Shown here: in pieces, positions 9,108 through 15,784 of the stretch | Position numbering within the stretch: position 1 is the stretch's first letter | How the letters are laid out: each line of letters begins with the position of its first letter | DNA from: an uncultured Selenomonadales bacterium | GTDB taxonomy: Bacteria; Bacillota; Negativicutes; Selenomonadales; Selenomonadaceae | NCBI GenBank assembly: GCA_946543495.1 | Contig: CAMNLS010000011.1 | Coordinates: 1 to 16,833 of the forward strand | DNA length: 16,833 bases | Direction: 5' to 3' | Notes under the pieces: model-generated | Told to the model about the DNA's origin: nothing | What the model saw: the letters and a program-made list of their open reading frames with translations, nothing else | The model's database searches: none | Translations under genes and position numbers: made by a program

Positions 9108-10289
9108 CTATCTTGTTCGCAATGAGTTTACTAAGATTATCACGCTGAATATCGTCACGCCAGCCACAGCCGCTAACGGGTGGAACGGTATCGGCGGCGA
9201 CTCCAACGCAGACATAATCGCCGGCGGCATTAACACTACCCAAGACAACAACGCAAGCCAGCGATTGACTTTCAAGACGTGGGCGACCTTTGTGGCGGCA
9301 GCTCTGATTGCTAAGAAACTTTCGAGCGTCGGGATTTCAAAGTCAAGCTTAACATCGTCCGAAGGTTGCAACGAGCCGCCCGCTAATAAAAATGATACGT
9401 CGGCACTTTTAAGCGCGGGCAAGTCGTGTATGTCGTTGCCAATGACCGCGACTATCTTTCCCTTAGCGCGGAAGATTTGTACTTCGCGGGCTTTGCCGTC
9501 GGGCGTTAAGTTCGTGCGAATGTTATCAAGCGCAAAGTTCTTCGTGAACCAACTTGTCATCTTCTTTGGTTGAGCCGTAAGCAGGAGCGTTTCAATGTTT
9601 TGCGTCTTCAACGCGAACAGAAATTTTATCGCCGCGTCGCTTACTTCGTCTTTGAGCGCGATGAGTCCGCGAGATACTCTGCCCGTTGCGACAATCAAAA
9701 CAGTTTTGCCCTTGACGAGGAGTTGGTCAATCTTCGTGCGAAGTTTCGCGCTTATCGACACGCCTAGACTTTCGAGCCACGCGGGATTTCCTACGCGCAT
9801 AATCGTTCCGCTAACAGTTGCCTCAACGCCGCAACCAGCCTGCTCCGTGAAGTTCTTAGAAGGTTGTAGCCTCAAGCCTCTGGCAACTGCCGTATCGTAA
9901 ATCATTCGCCCCAAAATATTTTCTGCGTCCGTTTCAGTGCCCGCCGCCATTGCCAACAGCGTCGGTTGATTCAAGCCTTCGGGCACTAAGTCCGTTATGT
10001 AATATTCGCCGCCAGTCAACACGCGATTATAAGGCAACGCGACAACGTTAATGTCCGTCAAAGTCTTTAGGGCTTCGGGGTTATTGGACTTCACGCCGAG
10101 CTTTGAAATTCTTCGCCGCACGATGTAGATAGGCAATGACGCTAAGCCTAAGCAGATTGGCGAGAACGCCACGAAGATTGAAAGCCCCGTCATCAAAGCC
10201 GCGTCGATTCCCCGTGTGAAGTAGAGCCACGCCGCCACAGCTCCACTTATCAACACGTCGAGCAGGAAGAGTAAAATTATTCGCCGCAT
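9108..10289 (-). CDS. Truncated, catalytically degenerate P1B-type ATPase-like membrane protein
   Basis: The 393 residues align by eye with the last half of CopA/ZntA-type metal pumps: two N-terminal membrane segments (about 5-24 and 31-57), a cytosolic nucleotide-binding/phosphorylation region, and two C-terminal membrane segments (about 343-362 and 371-390). Every catalytic motif is altered. The metal-site CPC is SPI (43-45). DKTGTLT is replaced by PYNRVLT (86-92), so the phosphorylated Asp is missing. The N-domain HP is NI (124-125). TGD is TAQ (238-240). GDGINDAPAL is GNDIHDLPAL (284-293). The first membrane helices, the actuator domain with TGE and any metal-binding domain are absent. 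The frame is intact for 393 codons and keeps GCG (152-154), so it looks maintained rather than decayed. It begins 1 nt after the dehydrogenase stop (TAACATG) without a clear ribosome site, implying translational coupling. It cannot be an ordinary pump; its function is unknown. Confidence 0.82.
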   Translation of the reverse strand: MRRIILLFLLDVLISGAVAAWLYFTRGIDAALMTGLSIFVAFSPICLGLASLPIYIVRRRISKLGVKSNNPEALKTLTDINVVALPYNRVLTGGEYYITDLVPEGLNQPTLLAMAAGTETDAENILGRMIYDTAVARGLRLQPSKNFTEQAGCGVEATVSGTIMRVGNPAWLESLGVSISAKLRTKIDQLLVKGKTVLIVATGRVSRGLIALKDEVSDAAIKFLFALKTQNIETLLLTAQPKKMTSWFTKNFALDNIRTNLTPDGKAREVQIFRAKGKIVAVIGNDIHDLPALKSADVSFLLAGGSLQPSDDVKLDFEIPTLESFLAIRAAATKVAHVLKVNRWLALLSWVVLMPPAIMSALESPPIPFHPLAAVAGVTIFSVIILVNSLRTR

Positions 10290-10290
10290 G

Positions 10291-11256
10291 TTATTGATTG
10301 ACGACGTTGGCGGGCTTGCCCGCGAGCCACGCCTTTAGATTATTGACGGCGATAGTCATCAGGCGTTCGCGAGATTCTTTAGATGCCCAGCTGATGTGCG
10401 GTGTGATAAAACAGTTCTTGGCACCTAGCAAAGGATTATCGGCGTTAATCGGTTCCCTTGAGGCAACGTCGACGCCCGCCGCCAAAACTTTTCCGCTGTC
10501 GAGAGCTTCGCGCAAATCCTCTTCGACGACAAGCCCGCCGCGACTGTTGTTAATGATTATTACGCCGTCCTTCATCTTGGCGATATTCTCTTTGCAGATC
10601 ATGCCCTGCGTCGACGGGAACAGCGGACAATGCAACGCGATAACGTCAGCAGTCTTGAAGAGTTCGTCAAGTTCGACAAAGGCGCAATCGTTAAGGTGAG
10701 TGCCGACCTTGCGACTTGGAGCAAATGCGATAACCTTCATGCCGAACGCTTGCGCAAGCTTTGCCGTTGTTTGACCGATTCGCCCGTAGCCGACAATGCC
10801 AATGGTCTTGCCCGCCAGCTCAATCAATGGATAATCCCAAAAGCAGAAGTCCGCGCTGCTTGCCCAGCGTCCCGCGTGAACGGCTTGACTGTGATGTCCA
10901 ACGTGATTACATATCTCCAACAGCAGAGCCATTGCGGACTGCGCGGTCGCTTGCGTGCTGTAGTTTGGAATGTTCGTCACGGGAATATTTTTTTCCTTAG
11001 CCGCCGCCACGTCAACGATATTATAGCCCGTGGCAAGCACGCCGATATATTTCACGTTGCAAGCGTCGAGGATTTTTTTCGTGAGCGGCGTCTTGTTCGT
11101 GATAACAATCTCCGCGTCACCGATTCGCGAAATTATTTCCGCGTCGTCCGTTAAGCTCGTGCGGTCATAAATCGTGCACGCGCCAAGAGCCTTCAAACCA
11201 TCCCAATTCAAGTCGCCGGGGTTCAAGGTGTAGCCGTCCAGCACAACAATTTTCAT
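10291..11256 (-). CDS. D-2-hydroxyacid dehydrogenase (glycerate dehydrogenase/hydroxypyruvate reductase-like)
   Basis: The 321-residue product is a cytosolic NAD(P)-dependent D-isomer-specific 2-hydroxyacid dehydrogenase, reducing a 2-keto acid to the D-2-hydroxy acid. Visible features: the opening VVLDGYTLNPGDLNW, typical of glycerate dehydrogenase-like members; NYSTQATAQSAMALLLE; the Rossmann motif GYGRIG (156-161); and the catalytic triad Arg239 (NNSRGG), Glu268 (SREP) and His287 (TPHISW). After the second strand the sequence is AFAPSRK, without the acidic residue that usually favours NAD, so NADP use is possible (inference). ATG 11256 has AGGAGG 7 nt upstream. The gap to the CobT-fusion stop is 11 nt, and that TAG overlaps the ribosome site. 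Its substrate and its link to the operon neighbours cannot be told from sequence. Confidence 0.92.
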   Translation of the reverse strand: MKIVVLDGYTLNPGDLNWDGLKALGACTIYDRTSLTDDAEIISRIGDAEIVITNKTPLTKKILDACNVKYIGVLATGYNIVDVAAAKEKNIPVTNIPNYSTQATAQSAMALLLEICNHVGHHSQAVHAGRWASSADFCFWDYPLIELAGKTIGIVGYGRIGQTTAKLAQAFGMKVIAFAPSRKVGTHLNDCAFVELDELFKTADVIALHCPLFPSTQGMICKENIAKMKDGVIIINNSRGGLVVEEDLREALDSGKVLAAGVDVASREPINADNPLLGAKNCFITPHISWASKESRERLMTIAVNNLKAWLAGKPANVVNQ

Positions 11257-11267
11257 ATCGAGACCTC

Positions 11268-13304
11268 CTAATTTCTGATAGCTTTGGTTACTCGCGTCTC
11301 GTCAAAAGTTTTCATGTCGTTAAGCGCAGTCAACGCCGCCTCAACGATTTCAACGCCTATACAAGCCGCCTCGCCGTCAAAGCCTGTTATCGTGCCGTTA
11401 TCATTTTTGTAAGTAATCAACTGCGCGGCGTGCAAGATAAACGGACGGACTTCGGGGCAAATCCTTTCAAGGTAGCGGGCGATGATGTCAACTGCGCCCG
11501 TATCGACGACGATTAAAGTTGAGTTATGCGCCGCCGCCACCAACGCGCCAATAATCGCGCCGGTCATGCACTGATAATCTTTCGGGACGTGTTGCAAAAA
11601 GTTTTCGGGCTTAAAACGAAGCTTGCCTTTCTTAGTCAAGAGTGCTTCGGAAAAAGTGTCGGCGAGCTTGTCCATCAAAGGATTGCTAAGGTCGGTCAAG
11701 GCGATAATCGGCGTGTCGAAGGTTATTTCTTCTGCAAGATTACGCCCGAAGTTAAAGGCGACGTTAAGATTTTCTTTAGGGTCGACGACGCCTAGAAAAA
11801 TCTTCATGCCGAATGTCCGAGTAGTTGCGCTGAAGTCTAACGAAATATCGCGGCGAACACCCTTTGCCTTTGGGTCATAGTTATCGGGGTCGACAAGCGA
11901 AGGGCAGTTTTCAAAGTTAGCAAAGGCAAGGGCGGCGTGCCGTAGCTTATTAGTTGGGCGGTCTTCGTTGGCAATGCCCGCAACTTGAATCGCGATTTCC
12001 TCCAAATGTCCGAGACTGCCTCTAGGTTTCGTCAAGCTGTCCAAAAGGTCGCGGCAATTATTCATCGGTCTATCATGGAGGCGCGGCATCGTCTGCAAAT
12101 AAAAGTTAAACGTCCTATCGGTGGCAGCGATAACGTCATCCGCATCCTCGCCCATGATACGAACGTTCATAGGGTAATTGCGTGGAATGTTTAGCGTCTG
12201 CGTGCTGAATGGAAGCTCAACACTTTCCATGCGGTGTTCGCTTACGTGGAAGTCAAGCGGTATCTCCTCAATCTGAATTTCATCGCCGAAAAGCTCTTGC
12301 ACGTCTTCGATTGTGTTAAGCCCTTCCAAACCGTCAAGCCCCAGTTGCTTTTTAAAAAGTTCAAACTCGCTGTTCTCCTCGACAAGTTCGCCGTCAAAGT
12401 CAGCATCGGGACCGCAAACGAAGATATAAATCAAGTTATCAAGAATCCTAGCGGCGATTGACGAGCCGATTGCCTCGCCCAACGCCAAGTCGAGATTAAA
12501 TATCGGCTCAAGGTATAAGTGCTCAAGAATCTTTTTGTGCCCGACCTCGCGCCCGACGTGGGAAGCGATAAGACATTCAACGGACGCCGGCAAGATTTCT
12601 TCAGCAACGAGCGCGGCAACGGCAGTATTAAAGCCGTCAAGCACAACAACGCATTCATGATGATAAGCCGCAAGGATAACGCCCGCCATCGCTCCGAATT
12701 CGTAGCCGCCGACCTTCGTCAGCACGTCAAGCAAACTTCTTGAATTGGGCTTGTTGACCTTGAGCGCACGCCGAACTGTTTCAATCTTGTGAGCAAGTTT
12801 ATCGTCGTCAATGTTCGAGCCGCGCCCCGTGACTTTTTCGGGCGACGTGTGCAAGTAAGCGGCAGTCATAGCGGCGGCAACCGTCGTGTTACCAATTCCC
12901 ATTTCGCCGATAAGAAAACAATTACAGCCCGCCGCGATTGCTTCTTCAGCTAGCCTCTTGCCGATACGCACGGATTGCATTGCCTGTTCAAAAGTCATCG
13001 CGGGTTCTTCGGCGATATTCTTTGTACCGCGTGAAATTTTTCTGTCGACGAGTCCGGGCAAGTCTGAAATGTCTGCGTCGACGCCAACATCAACGATATA
13101 AAGTTCAGAGTAAGCGAACTTGGCAAAGGCATTGGCGGCGGCTCCCGCGTCGACAAGATAATTGCGAACCATGTCGGCGGTCGTGGCTTGCGTATAGGCA
13201 CTGACATTTTCCTTAGCGACGCCATGATCCGCGCAGAATATGAACGTGCACTTCTTCGACTTGCCGACACTGCGATAAAGTTCAGCTACCTGAGTAAAAG
13301 TCAT
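11268..13304 (-). CDS. Tandem CobT-domain fusion; candidate ArsAB-like cobamide lower-ligand phosphoribosyltransferase
   Basis: The 678 residues contain two CobT-type domains. CobT transfers phosphoribose from nicotinate mononucleotide to the base or phenol that becomes the lower ligand of a cobamide. Domain 1 (1-290) keeps the core motifs: CADHGV (24-29), VDVGVD, GEMGIGNTTVAAAM (133-146), VGGYEFGAMAG, LDGFNTAVAAL, SHVGREVGH and LGEAIG with Glu277 at the catalytic-base position. It lacks the usual N-terminal LTKPPGSLG segment. Residues 290-395 are an unassigned linker. Domain 2 (about 395-665) starts with that very segment, LDSLTKPRGSLGHLEE, but has lost CADHGV and GEMGIGNTT, and its terminal motif reads AACIG with no Glu in an ungapped alignment. 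Sporomusa and Veillonella use two CobT homologues, ArsA and ArsB, as a heterodimer for phenol/cresol ligands; this looks like a fused counterpart. ATG 13304 follows GGAGGGG by 7 nt and abuts the SpeD-like stop. Confidence 0.87.
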   Translation of the reverse strand: MTFTQVAELYRSVGKSKKCTFIFCADHGVAKENVSAYTQATTADMVRNYLVDAGAAANAFAKFAYSELYIVDVGVDADISDLPGLVDRKISRGTKNIAEEPAMTFEQAMQSVRIGKRLAEEAIAAGCNCFLIGEMGIGNTTVAAAMTAAYLHTSPEKVTGRGSNIDDDKLAHKIETVRRALKVNKPNSRSLLDVLTKVGGYEFGAMAGVILAAYHHECVVVLDGFNTAVAALVAEEILPASVECLIASHVGREVGHKKILEHLYLEPIFNLDLALGEAIGSSIAARILDNLIYIFVCGPDADFDGELVEENSEFELFKKQLGLDGLEGLNTIEDVQELFGDEIQIEEIPLDFHVSEHRMESVELPFSTQTLNIPRNYPMNVRIMGEDADDVIAATDRTFNFYLQTMPRLHDRPMNNCRDLLDSLTKPRGSLGHLEEIAIQVAGIANEDRPTNKLRHAALAFANFENCPSLVDPDNYDPKAKGVRRDISLDFSATTRTFGMKIFLGVVDPKENLNVAFNFGRNLAEEITFDTPIIALTDLSNPLMDKLADTFSEALLTKKGKLRFKPENFLQHVPKDYQCMTGAIIGALVAAAHNSTLIVVDTGAVDIIARYLERICPEVRPFILHAAQLITYKNDNGTITGFDGEAACIGVEIVEAALTALNDMKTFDETRVTKAIRN

Positions 13305-13748
13305 TTACTTGCCCCTCCGCACCAAATGTTTAACGACCTTCGCGCCGGCGTTCTTTACTCTGCGCAGGGGAGCAACGCGCACTTTTATCTTAGGTTTGAT
13401 TTCGCGTTCCTGTCCGAAGTCGCCGCGCTTAAGGAACGTGGATTTAGTCTTATCGGGGCGGAAGAAGTTGCTAATAGCTTTGGATAGGTCTTCGGCGTTG
13501 TCGACTTCGGCGCAAGTAAAAATATCTGCCGCGACGTAGCGAAGTTCTTTATAGACGTGCAACGCGATATGACCTTCGGCGAACGCTCCGATAATCGAAT
13601 AATGTTCTTCGTTGACGTGCTCGGAAGTCAAGCTCGGTTCCCTTCCGACGACGCTTCTTAACGTGGCTTTTATCTCGTCGACATTGCTCAAGCGGCTTGT
13701 GTCGCAGTTGTATAAATCAAGAGTCAGTTGGCGTGCTAAAATCTTCAT
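13305..13748 (-). CDS. SpeD-like protein (S-adenosylmethionine decarboxylase homologue) lacking the pyruvoyl-forming serine
   Basis: The 147 residues match prokaryotic AdoMet decarboxylase, which normally cleaves itself at Glu-Ser in an ESH motif to make the pyruvoyl cofactor for polyamine synthesis. Family features are ARQLTLDLYNCD at the N terminus, HIALHVYKELRYVAADIFTC in the core, His64 and Cys79. The last two match T. maritima His68 and Cys83 at a constant offset of 4. At the position of Ser63 stands Gly59 (EGH, codon at 13572-13574), so no pyruvoyl group can form there. The tail from residue 111 is strongly basic and longer than usual. ATG 13748 has GGAGG 5 nt upstream; the frame opens further but crosses the promoter. 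It is first in the operon. It is either a repurposed or regulatory homologue, or the result of a single-base change (GGT versus AGT). Confidence 0.85.
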   Translation of the reverse strand: MKILARQLTLDLYNCDTSRLSNVDEIKATLRSVVGREPSLTSEHVNEEHYSIIGAFAEGHIALHVYKELRYVAADIFTCAEVDNAEDLSKAISNFFRPDKTKSTFLKRGDFGQEREIKPKIKVRVAPLRRVKNAGAKVVKHLVRRGK

Positions 13749-13778
13749 GTTGACCTCCATAAAATTTTTTACGCGCCG

Positions 13779-13807
13779 ATTATAGCAGGTATCGCCCAAT
13801 ACCGCAA
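13779..13807 (-). promoter_or_regulatory. Extended -10 sigma-A promoter of the SpeD-like/CobT/thrC operon
   Basis: On the minus strand TTGCGG (13802-13807) is followed after 17 nt by TATAAT (13779-13784) with TGC directly before it, giving an extended -10 box. The predicted start near 13772 leaves a leader of about 24 nt that contains GGAGG before ATG 13748. No riboswitch would fit in so short a leader. Confidence 0.82.
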
Positions 13808-13812
13808 AATAC

Positions 13813-13841
13813 TTGAAAAATTTTTCGTGCTGAATTACAAT
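13813..13841 (+). promoter_or_regulatory. Sigma-A promoter of cobK, likely giving a leaderless mRNA
   Basis: TTGAAA (13813-13818) and TACAAT (13836-13841) are separated by 17 nt. The cobK ATG begins only 7 nt after the -10 box, about where transcription should start, and the bases between (CGGCGGC) hold no ribosome site. Its -35 box lies 5 bp from the -35 box of the divergent promoter, so RNA polymerases on the two would compete. Confidence 0.78.
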
Positions 13842-13848
13842 CGGCGGC

Positions 13849-14631
13849 ATGATTAAAAAAATTTTTCTAATAGCGGGGACGGAAGACGGGCGCAAGCTTG
13901 CAAAGTTCTTATCGGAAAAAAATTTTGACGTAACGGCGTCGGTCGTGAGTGATTACGGGCGCAAGCTCCTTGAGACCTGCGCGGGCGTTAAGATTAATAA
14001 CAAGCCGCTTGACCGCGACGCGCTGGAAAAAATTTTGCGTGAAGAGAATTTTAATTGCCTCGTCGACGCCAGCCACCCTTACGCTAAAAATATTTCGGCT
14101 AACGCTATCGACGCCGCGCAAGCCGCGCAGATTGTCTACGTTCGCTATGAACGGACAGAGGTCGCATTTGCTTACGAAAAAATTTTTCACGTCGACAGCT
14201 ACGAGGCGGCGGCTCTCAAGGCGTCCGAACTCGGCAAGAATGTTTATCTGACGACGGGCAGTCGAAGCTTAAAAATTTTCGTCGACCTGCTCAACGATTG
14301 CAACTTGACTGTAAGGATTCTTCCAACGGCTGAAGTCTTGACGCTGTGCGAAGAACTTGGCTTGACGCCTAAACAAATCGTCGCCATGCAAGGACCATTC
14401 AGCACCGCGCTTAACATCGAACTGTTCAAGCACGCGGAAGCGGAAGTCATCGTCACGAAGAACAGCGGACAAATCGGCGGCGCGGATACAAAACTTGAGG
14501 CGGCGCGGCTTTTGAATTTGCCCGTCGTGATGATTGACCGCCCGAAGATTAATTACCCGAACCTCGCGACGACATTTGATGCCGTGTTAAACTTTATACA
14601 ACAGGAGGAAACTCATGACGATATTAAATGA
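13849..14631 (+). CDS. cobK: Precorrin-6A / cobalt-precorrin-6A reductase (CobK/CbiJ)
   Basis: The 260-residue enzyme reduces (cobalt-)precorrin-6A to -6B with NADPH in corrin ring synthesis, in the cytosol. Family features: the N-terminal nucleotide-binding loop IAGTEDGRKLA (8-18), VDASHPYAKNISANA (72-86), YVRYER, TTGSRSL (135-141), MQGPFS (180-185) and TKNSGQIGGADTKLEAA. The length is normal. ATG 13849 fits the family start but has no Shine-Dalgarno sequence and lies 7 nt from the -10 box, so leaderless translation is likely. It is divergent from the operon with the CobT fusion, which places two cobamide genes around one intergenic region. Its 3' end overlaps the following DUF805 gene by 17 nt. 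CbiJ would be the name if the anaerobic pathway is used, as expected for an anaerobe; the sequence alone does not separate the two. Confidence 0.93.
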   Translation: MIKKIFLIAGTEDGRKLAKFLSEKNFDVTASVVSDYGRKLLETCAGVKINNKPLDRDALEKILREENFNCLVDASHPYAKNISANAIDAAQAAQIVYVRYERTEVAFAYEKIFHVDSYEAAALKASELGKNVYLTTGSRSLKIFVDLLNDCNLTVRILPTAEVLTLCEELGLTPKQIVAMQGPFSTALNIELFKHAEAEVIVTKNSGQIGGADTKLEAARLLNLPVVMIDRPKINYPNLATTFDAVLNFIQQEETHDDIK

Positions 14632-14980
14632 AATTTATAAAACGGAAGGCAGACTAAATCGGCTCCGCTACTTGAAGTATATGATAATCTTAGCGTTAGT
14701 CGCCGGCACGTCGACGTTCGTTATGTCTTCTATGGCGACGTTCTTTACGGGCGACCCGAACGGAGCTTTAGTCATGATGATAACGGCTGCTTGGGGGCTA
14801 GCCGCAGGTGCTGGCAATGTCATGTTGATGATTCGGCGCGTTCACGACCTTGGCAAGAGCGGCTACTTTGTCTTGATTGCGTTCGTTCCCGTCATTGGAG
14901 TTATCTTCTCGATTTTTCTATTCTGCGTGCCCGGTCAAGTCGGCTGGAATGAATACGGCGCAGACCCTTTGAATGATTAA
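14615..14980 (+). CDS. DUF805 family small membrane protein (copy 1)
   Basis: The 121 residues carry the DUF805 hallmarks: a charged start with GRLNRLRYLKY (13-23), three hydrophobic segments (about 22-42, 50-75 and 84-110), the RRVHDLGKSGYF motif after the second segment, and a GADPL end. The family is of unknown function and sits in the inner membrane. AGGAGG at 14603-14608 lies inside the end of cobK, 6 nt before ATG 14615. The 17-nt overlap implies joint transcription with cobK, but nothing in the protein suggests a cobamide role. The next gene is a tandem copy. Confidence 0.88.
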   Translation: MTILNEIYKTEGRLNRLRYLKYMIILALVAGTSTFVMSSMATFFTGDPNGALVMMITAAWGLAAGAGNVMLMIRRVHDLGKSGYFVLIAFVPVIGVIFSIFLFCVPGQVGWNEYGADPLND

Positions 14981-14997
14981 GCTTGGAGGAAAGTTTT

Positions 14998-15363
14998 ATG
15001 GAACTGTTAAACGAAATTTATAAAACGGAAGGACGCCTTAACCGTCTGCGTTATCTGAAGTATCAAGTAATATGGGCGATAATTTCTGCGGTGATTGGTT
15101 TCGTACTCGATTTCGCGGGAGGATTGTTGACAAGCAACCCTGAAAGCCTTTTGATTGTGGTACCTACGGGAATATGGTCGTTTGTCGCTGGCATTGGCGG
15201 CATTATGTTAAGTATTCGACGCTTGCACGATTTGGATAGAAGCGGCTATTTTTTGCTCCTTGCGCTAATCCCGCTGGTCAATGTAATTTTAGCACTTTAT
15301 ATTTGGCTCATGCCGGGCACCGTTGGTTACAATAAATATGGCGCAGACCCTTTGACATATTAA
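14998..15363 (+). CDS. DUF805 family small membrane protein (copy 2)
   Basis: This is 121 residues, the same length as the preceding protein. The first 23 residues are nearly identical in both copies (NEIYKTEGRLNRLRYLKY), and both keep the RRxHDLxxSGYF motif and the end YGADPL. The central membrane segments have diverged, so this is an old or fast-evolving duplication. I chose ATG 14998 because GGAGG (14985-14989) stands 8 nt before it and the protein then begins like copy 1; an earlier TTG at 14983 would overlap this ribosome site. The gap to copy 1 is 17 nt. Function unknown. Confidence 0.88.
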   Translation: MELLNEIYKTEGRLNRLRYLKYQVIWAIISAVIGFVLDFAGGLLTSNPESLLIVVPTGIWSFVAGIGGIMLSIRRLHDLDRSGYFLLLALIPLVNVILALYIWLMPGTVGYNKYGADPLTY

Positions 15364-15366
15364 GCC

Positions 15367-15395
15367 TTGAAAAAGTTCTTGTGTTCGCTTAAAAT
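15367..15395 (+). promoter_or_regulatory. Sigma-A promoter of the three small unknown genes
   Basis: TTGAAA (15367-15372) and TAAAAT (15390-15395) are separated by 17 nt, just after the second DUF805 stop. The predicted start near 15402 leaves about 27 nt before ATG 15429, including the AGGAGG ribosome site at 15415-15420. The three downstream genes may therefore be expressed separately from cobK. Confidence 0.65.
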
Positions 15396-15428
15396 AGGCG
15401 CGTAGTTTTAAATTAGGAGGTTGATAAA

Positions 15429-15770
15429 ATGATTCCGGTTTTAGTTGGATTGGGAATTGCTGCTTATTTGGTCGTGACGAATTGGGCAGAGATTGAAGGC
15501 TGGCTGAAAGAATTCCTGCCCAATCTCCACAAATCACTCAAGGATGCGGGCATTGTCGACTACGCGGCAAAACTTTTCTCAAGCATTGAAGGTAGCGTCA
15601 TGCGCCTCATCTATCGCCTTTATTACAGAGAAAACGGCAAATGGGTCGAGAAGACAATCGTCCGCGAGATTGATGAATCCGAAGTTCCTGCTTGGGCTAA
15701 GGAAGGCTTGACCAATAAAGAAAGTGATGTTGGCGAACGTTATCAAGAGAAGCTTAAGGTTGTCATTTGA
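15429..15770 (+). CDS. Small hypothetical protein with N-terminal hydrophobic segment
   Basis: The 113 residues match no family I recognise. Residues 1-17 (IPVLVGLGIAAYLVV) are hydrophobic and could be a membrane anchor or uncleaved signal. The rest is amphipathic and charged. Around residues 61-90 the order of residues (tyrosine-rich strand, acidic pair, GKW, acidic stretch, AW) resembles the core of the two paralogues that follow (MYFxDxxGKWHK, then acidic residues and W), so it may be a distant third member of the same group. AGGAGG stands 8 nt before ATG 15429. It lies 14 nt before the next gene. Confidence 0.72.
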   Translation: MIPVLVGLGIAAYLVVTNWAEIEGWLKEFLPNLHKSLKDAGIVDYAAKLFSSIEGSVMRLIYRLYYRENGKWVEKTIVREIDESEVPAWAKEGLTNKESDVGERYQEKLKVVI

Positions 15771-15784
15771 GCATGGTGATTGAT

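Noticed and set aside
9097..9243. Longer threonine synthase starting at ATG 9243
   Set aside because: The extra 49 residues do not resemble ThrC and lie within the upstream gene; TTG 9096 has a perfect AGGAGG site and the family N terminus.
13749..13848. Cobalamin riboswitch between the divergent cobamide genes
   Set aside because: Only 100 bases are available and two promoters fill them; no B12-box-like sequence was seen.
13749..13895. Longer SpeD-like protein starting at ATG 13895
   Set aside because: The extension crosses the promoter and the start of divergent cobK, while ATG 13748 has GGAGG and matches the SpeD N terminus.
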